In this document: positions 22,961 to 34,499 of the stretch, in pieces
Numbering within the stretch: position 1 is the first letter of the stretch
Layout: each line of letters starts with the position of its first letter
Source of the DNA: Stomoxys calcitrans
Taxonomy: Eukaryota; Arthropoda; Insecta; Diptera; Muscidae
Direction: 5' to 3'
Length of the DNA: 64,000 nt
Assembly: GCF_963082655.1 (NCBI RefSeq)
Contig: NC_081554.1
Coordinates: 53,061,609-53,125,608, forward strand
The notes under the pieces: generated by a model
Databases searched by the model: none
What the model saw: the letters and a program-made list of their open reading frames with translations, nothing else
What the model was told of the DNA's origin: nothing
Position numbers and translations under genes: made by a program

Positions 22961-25189
22961 TATTGAGTAAATGTAAATGAATAAACGTAATGTTAAGGGT
23001 AGAGGAAATCTAGACGCAGATGATTTCTTAGCACACTTTAACTCTTTACTAGTTAACGAAGATAATTCCAAAATTATCAGCTGGTGTATACCGTTTCATG
23101 TAGACCCACTTTTAGACTCCCCTTTTGAATTTTGTGAGCTACTCTCCGTTTTAAAAGGACTTAAATCGAATAAGGCCCCCGGGAACGATGGTATACCTTA
23201 CGAATTTTATAAATTTGCTCCTCGCCGTTTTCTGCAAGAAATACTTGTAGTATTTAATAAGATATTCCTCCATGAAAATGTTCCTACTTCCTTCAAGAAG
23301 TCAATATTGATACCTCTATTTAAGAAAGGTGATATAAACTTGGCGTCAAATTATAGAGGTTTGTCACTTCTGGATACTATCGGAAAAATTTTTAACTCTG
23401 TTCTGCTAAACCGTATAACATTTTGGCTGACGAGACACGATGTTTTAAATGAATTTCAGGCTGGATTTAGAAGAGAGTATTCTACTATAGATAATATATT
23501 TAACCTCGTGAATATTGTTTCTTTGAACCAGCTACAAGGCAAAATTACATATGCGTTTTTTGTCGATTTCTCTTCTGCATTTGATTTGATTCCCAGAAAC
23601 AGCCTTTTTTATAAACTATCTAGTCAGGGTCTATCTATGAAACTTGTAACTATATTAAGAATGCTGTATGATGGCACAGAAAGTAGAGTATGGGATGGAA
23701 GTACGTTCTCTGAATACTTTCCTGTTGAATCTGGTGTGAAACAGGGCTGTATTCTCAGTCCTGTACTCTTTTCGTTATACGTGAATGACCTTCCCTATAT
23801 ATTGCCTGGTGGTGTAAGAGTAGCGGACACTACGGTCAAAGTCTTATTATACGCCGATGACATTGTGCTATTATCTGACTCTCCATTGGGCTTACAAGAG
23901 ATGATATATGAACTTGAGAGGTACTGTTTGTTGTGGAGCTTGAAAGTAAACCTTTCTAAATCGAAAATTCTTGTTTTTCGTAGAGGTTCTAGAATCTCTT
24001 CGAATTTAAGGTGGTGCTTTGGAAATCAGAATATTGAAATTGTTAATAGTTACACATACCTGGGCGTTGAAATAACTTACAATTTGTCATTTAGAAAACA
24101 CTTACAGAAGAAGCTTGCGGATTCCAAACTGGCCATAAATAGCACATGGTCGAAGTATATAAGTCACCCTAGTATTGCTAAAACTAATAAGATGAAGATA
24201 TTCGATGCATGTTCCAGATCTATAATGTTTTACGCTGCACAGGTTTGGGGTTACACAAGGTTTGATGATGTAGAGAAGCTCTTTCGCTTTTTTACTAAGA
24301 AAATGCTTTATTTGCCTAATAATACACCAAATTACATGTTGTATCTAGAAACTGGATTTTCTTCTATGTTTTGTAACACTCTTAGAATCCATTTTAACTA
24401 CATTAATAGAATATTGCGACTTAGCTCTCACCGCTTGCCCCGCTTGCTGGCGGAGAAAATCATAGAATTGAATGCATTATGGGCAAAAGAATGGTCAAAT
24501 ATTTGCCAAACCCTACAATATATTCCTGCTAATGCTACAAATCCGATATGCATGTATTCAGACAAAATAGTAGAATTACTGAGAATTCAAGAACAACGTG
24601 AATTTGAATCAGATGCAAGAAATTCACAGTTCCACGATCTTTATTCTGTGCTTGAGTATAATATAATTCCATTTCATACTGCTGACTTATCTTCACGAGC
24701 TACTAGCTTAATCATTAAAGCTAGAGGTGGTTTACTCGACCTTAACTCGAGATCATTCAGAAGTAACACCCATGGCACTTGTTCTATGTGTAATACAGAT
24801 CAAGATGAAAATACACTTCACTTTATTGGCGCCTGCCCATTATACAGAGAATTTAGAAAAAGTTATTTCGGAAAATATTCCCTTAATGAGTCCGAAGTAT
24901 TAAATATATTAAATGGCACGAATAACTCATCACTATATAAATACATAGAAAATTGTACTAAGTATAGAAAATTAATTATTAATGAATTCAGTTTTTAATA
25001 ACCAAAATGAAAAAAGAAAAAGCAAGAAACATATAGAAACAAACAACAATTTAGTGATAAGCATTGTATTACGGCTAACAGCATTTTTGCTAAGCCTAAC
25101 ATAGATTGTATTTAAGAACTTTATGAAATACTATTCTTGAATTGTAATTTGAATTCAATCTATTAATAAATAATAATAATAATAATAAT
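22961..25189 (+). mobile_element. 5'-truncated non-LTR retrotransposon inside the satellite
   Basis: This is the only interruption of the homogeneous array. It starts abruptly 16 bp before the ATG of a reverse transcriptase frame and has a roughly 190-bp 3' region ending in a run of (TAA/AAT) repeats at about 25163-25189. It is flanked by identical satellite bases on both sides. These are hallmarks of target-primed reverse transcription with 5' truncation. The endonuclease region expected upstream of the reverse transcriptase is absent. TAA tails are known from the I-type lineage, but clade assignment is uncertain. Confidence 0.93.
22977..24998 (+). CDS. Non-LTR reverse transcriptase, endonuclease missing
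   Basis: A 673-aa uninterrupted frame. The reverse transcriptase core is seen in order: SNKAPGNDGIP (template-binding region), NYRGLSLLDTIGK, FFVDFSSAFD with the catalytic Asp at about residue 197, SGVKQGCILSPVLF, then LLYADDIVLL with Y292-A-D-D295, and a YTYLGVEI motif. The C-terminal part carries a Cys/His cluster, C602-x2-C605-x9-H615-x4-C620, as in many LINE ORF2 proteins. Family members normally have an apurinic-type endonuclease N-terminal to this. Here an in-frame stop lies at 22974, so the copy has lost it by 5' truncation. The enzyme would copy RNA into DNA at a nicked target. The frame has no disabling mutation, which implies a recent insertion. Confidence 0.92.
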   Translation: MNKRNVKGRGNLDADDFLAHFNSLLVNEDNSKIISWCIPFHVDPLLDSPFEFCELLSVLKGLKSNKAPGNDGIPYEFYKFAPRRFLQEILVVFNKIFLHENVPTSFKKSILIPLFKKGDINLASNYRGLSLLDTIGKIFNSVLLNRITFWLTRHDVLNEFQAGFRREYSTIDNIFNLVNIVSLNQLQGKITYAFFVDFSSAFDLIPRNSLFYKLSSQGLSMKLVTILRMLYDGTESRVWDGSTFSEYFPVESGVKQGCILSPVLFSLYVNDLPYILPGGVRVADTTVKVLLYADDIVLLSDSPLGLQEMIYELERYCLLWSLKVNLSKSKILVFRRGSRISSNLRWCFGNQNIEIVNSYTYLGVEITYNLSFRKHLQKKLADSKLAINSTWSKYISHPSIAKTNKMKIFDACSRSIMFYAAQVWGYTRFDDVEKLFRFFTKKMLYLPNNTPNYMLYLETGFSSMFCNTLRIHFNYINRILRLSSHRLPRLLAEKIIELNALWAKEWSNICQTLQYIPANATNPICMYSDKIVELLRIQEQREFESDARNSQFHDLYSVLEYNIIPFHTADLSSRATSLIIKARGGLLDLNSRSFRSNTHGTCSMCNTDQDENTLHFIGACPLYREFRKSYFGKYSLNESEVLNILNGTNNSSLYKYIENCTKYRKLIINEFSF

Positions 25190-25205
25190 AATACTGTATA
25201 CTCAG
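25190..25205 (+). repeat. Right target-site duplication of the inserted LINE
   Basis: Identical 16 bases to 22945-22960. The satellite then continues in phase with gtcaaaaaat, so no satellite sequence was lost at the insertion. Confidence 0.9.
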
Positions 25206-28200
25206 GTCAAAAAATTTTTTCCCATCAAAAATTGCCTTTGCTAAAAAAATGCAAAAAAAATAAAATGTGAAATTTGAAGTAATTTTGTTAATTGTTCGAA
25301 TCTTCTTCGAATTTCGAATTGCGGAATGCTCGAAAATTTTCGAAATTCGAAAAGGTGAAGGAGTTACAGCGTTTTTGGCCTTGAAAACGACCTTGAATTT
25401 TTACACCCAAAAATATTTGGTTTCAGCGATGTTTTTCACAGAAAACTTTACAGTATTGCTTCATGCAGCACCTCTACGAAAAGAGATTTTCCTCTCGAAT
25501 CCAACGGTGTCTGAAAAATTCTAAAGATTGCAAAACTAATGAAGTTACAGCACTTGCAAACTCTCGTCGTTTTTTTTTTTGCATTTTTCGGATATTAATG
25601 ATGCGATTTTGAGCTTGTTTTTTGAAGAAAAAACATAGGAGTTGCACTAATCCGAATTTTTTCCCGTAATCATCAATACTGTATACTCAGGTCAAAAAAT
25701 TTTTTCCCATCAAAAATTGCAAATTTTCATAAGGGGTTAGCCTTTGCTAAAAAAATGCAAAAAAAATAAAATGTGAAATTTGAAGTAATTTTGTTAATTG
25801 TTCGAATCTTCTTCGAATTTCGAATTGCGGAATGCTCGAAAATTTTCGAAATTCGAAAAGGTGAAGGAGTTACAGCGTTTTTGGCCTTGAAAACGACCTT
25901 GAATTTTTACACCCAAAAATATTTGGTTTCAGCGATGTTTTTCACAGAAAACTTTACAGTATTGCTTCATGCAGCACCTCTACGAAAAGAGATTTTCCTC
26001 TCGAATCCAACGGTGTCTGAAAAATTCTAAAGATTGCAAAACTAATGAAGTTACAGCACTTGCAAACTCTCGTCGTTTTTTTTTTTTGCATTTTTCGGAT
26101 ATTAATGATGCGATTTTGAGCTTGTTTTTTGAAGAAAAAACATAGGAGTTGCACTAATCCGAATTTTTTTCCCGTAATCATCAATACTGTATACTCAGGT
26201 CAAAAAATTTTTTCCCATCAAAAATTGCAAATTTTCATAAGGGGTTAGCCTTTGCTAAAAAAATGCAAAAAAAAAATAAAATGTTGAATTTGAAGTAAAT
26301 CTGTTTATTGTTCGAATTGTCTTCGAATTTCGAACTGCGGAATGCTAGAAAATTTTCGAAATTCGAAAAGGTGAAGGAGTTACAGCGTTTTTGGCCTTGA
26401 AAACGACCTTGAATTTTTACACCCAAAAATATTTGGTTTTAGCGATGTTTTTCACAGAAAACTTTACAGTATTGCTTCATGCAGCACCTCTACGAAAAGA
26501 GATTTTCCTCTCGAATCCAACGGTGTCTGAAAAATTCTAAAGATTGCAAAACTAATGAAGTTACAGCACTTGCAAACTCTCGTCGTTTTTTTTGCATTTT
26601 TCGGATATTAATGATGCGATTTTGAGCTTGTTTTTTGAAGAAAAAACATAGGAGTTGCACTAATCCGAATTTTTTCCCGTAATCATCAATACTGTATACT
26701 CAGGTCAAAAAATTTTTTCCCATCAAAAATTGCAAATTTTCATAAGGGGTTAGCCTTTGCTAAAAAAATGCAAAAAAAATAAAATGTTGAATTTGAAGTA
26801 AATCTGTTTATTGTTCGAATTGTCTTTGAATTTCGAACTGCGGAATGCTAGAAAATTTTCTAAATTCGAAAAAATGAAGGAGTTACAGCGTTTTTGGCCT
26901 TGAAAACGACCTTGAATTTTTACACCCAAAAATATTTGGTTTTAGCGATGTTTTTCACAGAAAACTTTACAGTATTGCTTCATGCAGCACCTCTACGAAA
27001 AGAGATTTTCCTCTCGAATCCAACGGTGCCTGAAAAATTCTAAAGATTGCAAAACTAATGAAGTTACAGCACTTGCAAACTCTCGTCGTTTTTTTTGCAT
27101 TTTTCGGATATTAATGATGCGATTTTGAGCTTGTTTTTTGAAGAAAAAACATAGGAGTTGCACTAATCCGAATTTTTTCCCGTAATCATCAATACTGTAT
27201 ACTCAGGTCAAAAAATTTTTTCCCATCAAAAATTGCAAATTTTCATAAGGGGTTAGTTAGCCTTTGCTAAAAAAATGCAAAAAAAAATAAAATGTGAAAT
27301 TTGAAGTAATTTTGTTAATTGTTCGAATCTTCTTCGAATTTCGAATTGCGGAATGCTCGAAAATTTTCGAAATTCGAAAAGGTGAAGGAGTTACAGCGTT
27401 TTTGGCCTTGAAAACGACCTTGAATTTTTACACCCCAAAAAAAATTTGGTTTTAGCGATGTTTTTCACAGAAAACTTTACAGTATTGCTTCATGCAGCAC
27501 CTCTACGAAAAGAGATTTTCCTCTCGAATCCAACGGTGTCTGAAAAATTCTAAAGATTGCAAAACTAATGAAGTTACAGCACTTGCAAACTCTCGTCGTT
27601 TTTTTTGCATTTTTCGGATATTAATGATGCGATTTTGAGCTTGTTTTTTGAAGAAAAAACATAGGAGTTGCACTAATCCGAATTTTTTCCCGTAATCATC
27701 AATACTGTATACTCAGGTCAAAAAATTTTTTCCCATCAAAAATTGCAAATTTTCATAAGGGGTTAGCCTTTGCTAAAAAAATGCAAAAAAAATAAAATGT
27801 GAAATTTGAAGTAATTTTGTTAATTGTTCGAATCTTCTTCGAATTTCGAATTGCGGAATGCTCGAAAATTTTCGAAATTCGAAAAGGTGAAGGAGTTACA
27901 GCGTTTTTGGCCTTGAAAACGACCTTGAATTTTTACACCCAAAAATATTTGGTTTCAGCGATGTTTTTCACAGAAAACTTTACAGTATTGCTTCATGCAG
28001 CACCTCTACGAAAAGAGATTTTCCTCTCGAATCCAACGGTGTCTGAAAAATTCTAAAGATTGCAAAACTAATGAAGTTACAGCACTTGCAAACTCTCGTC
28101 GTTTTTTTTTGCATTTTTCGGATATTAATGATGCGATTTTGAGCTTGTTTTTTGAAGAAAAAACATAGGAGTTGCACTAATCCGAATTTTTTCCCGTAAT

Positions 28201-28280
28201 CATCAATACTGTATACTCAGGTCAAAAAATTTTTTCCCATCAAAAATTGCAAATTTTCATAAGGGGTTAGCCTTTGCTAA
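25190..28280 (+). repeat. ~505-bp tandem satellite array, right part
   Basis: About six more monomers after the retrotransposon. The first two match the core type. The next units (starting near 26279 and 26785) carry tgttgaatttg in place of tgtgaaatttg plus other shared changes, marking the transition to the diverged right edge. One has a duplicated gttag (27251-27260). One near 27434 has cccc followed by an A-run in place of cccaaaaatattt. Confidence 0.96.
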
Positions 28281-28730
28281 AAATATGCAAAAAAAATAAA
28301 ATGTGAAATTCTAAGTAAATTTGGTAATTGTTCGAATCTTCTTCGAATTTCGAATTGCGGAGTGCTGGAAAAATTTCGAAATTCAAAAAAATTAAGGAGT
28401 TACAGCGTTTTTGGCCTTGAAAACGACCTTGAATTTTTATGCTCAAAAAAAATTGGTTTTAGCGATGTTTTTCAAAGAAAACGTTACAGTATTGCTTCAT
28501 CCAGCACCATTACGGAAAGAGATTTTCTTCACGAATCCAACGGTGTCAGAAAGCTGATATGAGTCATGCGATTATGAATCAACACTCTAAAGTTTTTAAG
28601 GAAACAGAAAAGAGTATTGCATCGTCCAGTGCCATTAAGGAAAGAGATTTTCTTCACGATTCCAATTGTGAGCTTCTTTTTTTTAGAAAAAACATAGGAG
28701 TTGCACTAATACGATTTTTTTCTAAACCTG
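28281..28730 (+). repeat. Degenerate right end of the satellite array
   Basis: A strongly diverged last monomer and a partial one. The segments gttacagcgtttttggcc and acataggagttgcac are still recognisable, but the pieces between them are shortened, and the ttattgcatc(g/t)tccagc segment occurs twice (near 28490 and 28615). Similarity fades out near 28730. Confidence 0.8.
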
Positions 28731-30720
28731 TCAATACAAACCCTTTTTTGGAAATAGTAGCCCTTAAGAAAAACTCTTTGTACATTTTTTTTTGTGTGGA
28801 TTAGATGGTGCTTTAATTTCATTTATTCTCTTTCTTTCACAATTGTATGCCAGACAAACAATTAGTGGAAATTACATGAATTTGCATACTTAACAGAGAT
28901 ATGGACAAAAGAAAACATTATTAAGTTATACATACATCTTCCATATATATCGTATATAGTGATTGATTGATCAAACTTTAAACGTAAATAACATTTAAAT
29001 TAGGAATTAAAATTACCAAAAAAAAAAAAAAATACTTAATTTAATTTTGTTGCATTTCTCTTTCATATTGGGGATTATTTACAGTAAAATTGAATGCATT
29101 TTTTTTTTTGAAGAAAATAGAGGTGGTACAAATCCCTTTGGGGAGTTCAATGAAACAATTTACAGTATAAGTTAGGTTAAGGGATTTTTCTCGAGCAAAC
29201 ATATGATACATACTACGCATGAACCTGTATACATGAAAATCAAAATTGATTAAGTTTACCATCAAAGTTACACTCAAACATTTTATTACATGCATGTAAG
29301 GGCGAGGAGTGGTGGGGGGCATATGTGTGGGTTTGTGTGTCAAAACAATAATTGTTATATATTTAATCTAATAGTTTAGTTGTTTTTCGCAACTAGTCTC
29401 TTAATTTAAAGATCACAAAATTAATTTAAATTATTTGTTTTTATTTTGGTTATACATAAAATAGGTTTTTTATTGATAATATTTGTTTTTTTAATAAATA
29501 AAAGAAAGATTTTAATTAAATTCGATATTTTTGTGTTTCTGGGTGTATTTTGTAATCTTGTAAGCTGAGGAAAAATAATTTAAATAATCTTCGTCATATG
29601 CTTAGTTATGTTTCTTATATACATTATATACAATTAATGGGAATTTTTTCTAATTAAAATTTCCCAAATTTTTTTTTTAGATTTAAATTTAATGAACAAA
29701 AACACCAATTCTAAGCTTTTCCCTTGAAGAGAATATTTTTTGATAATAATGATTGTTTTTTTACTACAAACTTTGTTTTTAATTTCACTAAATAAGTAAT
29801 CAAGCATGAAAATGTTTGCTGGGTTACCCGTTTCGTTTCCTTTTTTTAATGATTTCTCAAAGCATATGCTTGCGTTAAAAGTAGTTGTATACCTTTTTAG
29901 TCTAAAGAAATTCTCATTTACTTGGTATACTATGGTTTGATTACTTATTCGTTATTGACAGAGAACAAATACTATTCGTTTGATTTTTGTTTGTTTCTTT
30001 GTAAACATCTACAATATTTAGGAATTTTTCTTTTTCTTTTTTCTTTTATATATTTATGCTTGGGAGGAAATTGACTTGTCGCTTAAAATAGTTGTAATAA
30101 CTTATTAATCATTTATTTATTGTTGCTGATTTTTTTTGGATTTACAAACTTTAAGAGTCATAGGTTGAAAGGACCACCTTTACCATATTCAGCAATACAT
30201 TAGAATACATCTTATCTTACCACATATATGTGTGATTACTCAAAGGTGAGCTAGTGGCCCTACTTTGTTTTGAAACAACATATGACTTTTCTCTTCTTTT
30301 ATTAAATTTCAACTATGTTGATTATTATTTTTAATATTTTTTAATATAATTATTTTTTCCTTAAACATCTAAACATACAACAATCGGTGTATATTAACGT
30401 AGAGTAGTAGGAAACACAATTTTCTTATATTTTGCTATAGTGGTTACATATTATCTCAAAAAGAATGGTAGGTCTGTTGTTATAATTCTTGACAGTTTTT
30501 GGTAGACTCCTTAGATTTTACAAATTTAAATTTTCTTTTGATCCATGCAAGAAAAATACATCTTTCGTAGGAAAATTGAGTGTTGAATTGAATTTGAAGT
30601 AAATCGTCATAGAAAATGAATCCAAAATAACAACAAGGCATTAAAATCGGTTGGGCCAAACTTAGGTTACTCAACACCTCAGGTATATATTTCGACAAAA
30701 TCCGGTGAAAATTCAACATT
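28731..30720. other. AT-rich non-repetitive stretch, no gene seen
   Basis: About 2 kb of AT-rich sequence with homopolymer runs and no long open frame on either strand. It has no satellite, LINE or DINE-like blocks that I can recognise. It could be intergenic sequence or an untranslated region of a neighbouring gene. Confidence 0.4.
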
Positions 30721-31985
30721 TCTAAACCCTTAGAAGCTATATCGAGTTATAGTCTGATCTAGGCCAAACCCAGCTCAAACGTCAAGGGTTTAATGCAACT
30801 CACTGTTCCAAAATTCAACAAAGTTGGCTAACGAAAAACCCAGTTATGGGCAAAAGACCATACAACGGGAGATCAGAGTATAGGGCAGCTATATTCAAAT
30901 ATGGTCCCATCTGACGGTAAATGGCTCCCAGTGGCAAATTTCAGCGAAATCAGGTAATAAATGTGACTTCTACGGGCATTAGACCTTACATCGGGAGATT
31001 GGTCGGTATGGGGGTCATATCAAGATATAATACGAACTAAACCATATTCGATACGAATGTCGAGGGAGGACATCTCACTGTGCCAAATTTTACCGAAATC
31101 TGGTAAGAAATGTGGCTTCTTTGGGCCTAAGACTTTACGTCGTGAGATCGGTCTATATGGGTCCTCTATCAAGATATTGTCCAATATGGACCATATTCGA
31201 TACGGTTATAATGGATACTAAAACACATCATTATGCCAAGTTTCAGCGCAATTGGTTAATAAATTCAACTTTGATGGTCCCAAGACCTTAAATCGGCACG
31301 GATGTCGAGAGTCCTAAGACAATAAATAATCTAATTATGGATAAAAGACCAAAAATCGGCAGATAGGCGAATATGGCAGCTACAATATATCAAAATATAT
31401 TCTGATCTGAACCTTCACTGACAAAGCGAAATCGGGTACTAAATGAGGCTTCTATTGACCTTAGACGTTACATCAAGAGATCGGTCTAAATGAGGGCTAT
31501 TTCAAGATACTGTTCGATCTCAACCATATTCGGTACAAAAGGCGAAGGTCCTAACACACCTTCAACGCGCCAAACTTTAACGCGATTGTGCAATAAATTT
31601 GGCATCTCTGGGCTTTATCAAGATATTATCCCATGTGGACCATATTCTATACGGATATTAAAAGTACGGAAAAAAACTCACCATGACAAGTTTCAACGCA
31701 ATTGGGTAACAAATTCAATTTTTATGGTCCTAAGAAATAAAACCGGGAGATCACAATATATGGCAGCTATATCCAATTGATGACCGATTTGAACTATATT
31801 CGGCGTGAATGTTGAGGGACCTTAGGAAATTCTCTGTGCCGAATTGCAATAAAATTTAAAATTAAATAGACCATTTTGTCTGGAGTTCGGTCTATATCAA
31901 CATATAGTCCATCTTCGAACTTATCCTCCCTATGGATAAAAAATGAATGTATGCCAAGTTTCACGTTTGTAAACATCATTGTCAT
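30721..31985 (+). repeat. Decayed interspersed repeat with internal tandem units
   Basis: Loose tandem units share variants of atcggtctatatgg, caagatat, gaaccatattcgatacg, and the run caaatttcagcgaaatc. The same vocabulary is found in the better-preserved elements at 44304-45318 and 56948-58474, a class common in higher flies. The units have many indels and substitutions and no intact ends. No coding capacity. Confidence 0.65.
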
Positions 31986-32991
31986 TGAAGTTGTCAGTAT
32001 TGGCCAAATTCCTCGGTGTGGTTGTGGATGGTAAGTTTTATTGGGACTTTAATAGGCATTATTTGGGACTAAAAACGCGTCTAGTGCCAGAAACTAGTAT
32101 TTGTACTTAACGTTGGTACGGCTGCCATGATCTGCTGGTGACTGGTGACAGAGCACGTGACGCCTATTATGCATGTAAAGAAACTTGAGTACAGATTCGA
32201 ACCAGTAGAAGGAGTCCCTGAACCGCTATGTTACGGAAGGTGTTATCTAAGGACCCCAAACCCCTCGGCAGTGTTTTGAAAAATGGCCGAACTTAACCAA
32301 TTCCGAAACTCTCCAGCTCTAGGCTAAAACGCAATTTCTGGGGTGCTCGCCTATGGGCAGTGGACCGGTGTTTTCCGATGTCACAGATTTCCCTCGGATA
32401 CAAAGCAGTGCCGAAATCGCAGTCGTTGGTTAAGCGGATGACAAAAGAGGGAAATAGAGTTCGGGAGGATAATTCGTTTACAATCGACCGGACCGCAAAA
32501 TATACCGCCTGTTTTACAAAAGAAGGCGGAAACGTAGGCCACCGTAGCTAAAAGGTAGGCTTGTATGTCTACAAAATTAAACCTAAGACAAGCGAAGATA
32601 GCACAAAAATATTGGCTACGTCCCCGCAGGGAGGGGTTATATATCTCCCTTGAGGCTCTTGGTTATCAATGGGATTCTCAGGTCCTTTGAAGCGGAAGAT
32701 GTCTGGACATATCAGCACCAATGGGTTTGTTATAAGACCCACAAAGGCTTAGCGGTTGCTGTTCATCCCAAGGAGATGTGGCGCGTTTAAGGGACATTAC
32801 CTGCATGGAGTCAACTGCCGCTCTCTAAATATCTAGGCGTTTTTGTTGATCAGCAGTTGAACTGGAGAAGGAACGTTGAGGAGAGAGTCAAACGAGTCTG
32901 AAAGCACTCAACTCTTGTCGCATTTCGATAGAAAGGAGTTGAGAAGGTAAATAAAGAGCGGTCCATTGAATGTACACTAATGTGGTAAAAG

Positions 32992-33095
32992 CGATTCTCA
33001 CATTCCCATGGCAGGCGGTTCTACACAACGGATTGACCCGATGCTACCGCCTCAGTGTCCAACACACTGCTACCACAAAAACAACCGATTCTCAC
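32992..33095 (+). mobile_element. 84-bp non-autonomous insert with 10-bp target duplications
   Basis: The decamer cgattctcac at 32992-33001 is repeated exactly at 33086-33095. The 84 bp between contain cggattgacccgatg and accgcctcag, which also occur at the 5' end of the intact LINE at 47859, and end in an A/C-rich tail. The insert is far too short to code for anything and looks like an internally deleted derivative mobilised by that LINE family. Confidence 0.7.
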
Positions 33096-33851
33096 CCATG
33101 GGTGACTAGTGCGGCATCGGGCCCTGGAGAAGCTGAGTTTACGCGGTTTACTGGAGAAGGTGTAGTGTGTCGTCGTGTCGATGCCGACGGCGGGGAGAGG
33201 TGCTCCTTGGGAGGCATTGAATGCGATACTTGATCTGAGGCCTCTGCACTTGAACATGGAATGCACGGCAATGAGGACTGCCCTTAGGCCAATGAAGTCA
33301 GGAATATAGTGCTCATCGGACTTGAGGCATTCGTCTGTTCTGCTGAATGCCTTTGGTGTGGCATAGGCGATGGACTATGTGCCAGGCGGATATTTTTCCG
33401 ATGGCGACCTAAAGGTTATTCTACCAGAGCGGGAGCTTTCGATTGAAGGCGTCCCGCTCCTATTGGGTCCTCTGTTTACACAGATGGGTCCAAACACGTT
33501 CAAGCAGCGGGACTTTGACACGCCGCAAAGGCGATAGGCTAAGTGCCAGGTAGATATTTTTTCGATGGTGACCTGGAGGTTGTCCCCACGGAGAAGGAGC
33601 TTCGGACTGGAGGCGTGCCGCCTTTCGCGGGCCCCTGTTTACATAGATGGGTGCAAGCTGGTTGGAGCACCGGGTCAGAGGTGTTTGCGAGTTTCTAAGA
33701 GTTAGGGAGTTACATAGATTTCTCGATCGTCTGGCTGAAGTATTTGCGATCCTCAGGACCTTGGATATGATCTGCTCTTCTCTTGTCGCAACTCGATAGG
33801 AAGGAGTTGGGGAGGTAAATGATGAGCGGGTGTACACTACTGTGGTAAAAA

Positions 33852-33981
33852 CGATTCTCACATTCCCATGGCAAGCGGTGGTACGTACCGGATTGACCCG
33901 ATGAAGTCCTTCATCGGCAAAGGCTGCCGCCTCAGGATTTGAGGCAGTGTGTTGTCACACAGCCACAACAACAACAACAAT
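33852..33981 (+). mobile_element. 120-bp sister copy of the short LINE derivative
   Basis: After cgattctcac (33852-33861) the sequence 33862-33981 carries the same head as the 84-bp insert plus a hairpin (ccgatgaa/ttcatcgg), and ends in a (CAA)n run. Bases 33881-33935 match 47865-47920 of the intact LINE nearly throughout. The right-hand decamer has mutated to cgattcgacac. The position in the surrounding LINE corresponds to that of the first copy, so it was probably present before the host segment duplicated. Confidence 0.7.
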
Positions 33982-34499
33982 CGATTCGACACTAGGCCTA
34001 TAGGTGCCTAGTGCGACATCAGACCCTGGAGAAGGTGAGTTTATACGGTTTACAGGAGAAGGTCTAGGGTATGGTGACGTTGTTGATGTTGATGTCGATG
34101 GCGAGGAAAAGAGGGGCCTTGAATGCGATACTTGATCTGAGGCCTCTGCACTTAAACATGGAAAGGGCGGCCATGAGGACTGCCGTAGACTAATGGAGTC
34201 AGGAACTTGGCACTCATCAGATTTAAGTTCTGCCAAAGGCCGTAGGTGTGGCACAGGCGATTACGTGGCATAGGCGATGGACTATGTGCCGGGCGGGTAT
34301 TTTTTCCATGGCGACCTAGAGGTTATTCCAATAGAGAGATTTGGATTCAAGGCGTCCTGCCCATCTCGAAACCCTTGTTTACACAGATGGATGCAAGATG
34401 ATTGGAGCACCGCAATACCGTGGGGACACATAGACTTCAGAACTATTTTTCAGGCTAAGGTTTTGCGACCCTCAAGATCTTGGATGTGGTCCTGGATCG

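Noticed and set aside
9551..28056. An 85-codon open frame present in almost every satellite monomer (e.g. 9551-9808)
   Set aside because: Each frame starts at GTG; the adjacent ATG is followed immediately by a stop, and the first in-frame ATG lies deep in the frame. Its uniformity is explained by near-identity of the DNA, not by protein selection. The diverged copies at the edges break or alter it.
8880..28280. CRISPR-like array
   Set aside because: Units are ~505 bp, contiguous and nearly identical, with no short repeat/variable spacer pattern, in a eukaryotic context.
33460..34254. Minus-strand frames of 133 and 99 codons
   Set aside because: They are composed of Ser/Pro/Arg-rich shadow translation of a degraded plus-strand LINE and show no domain.
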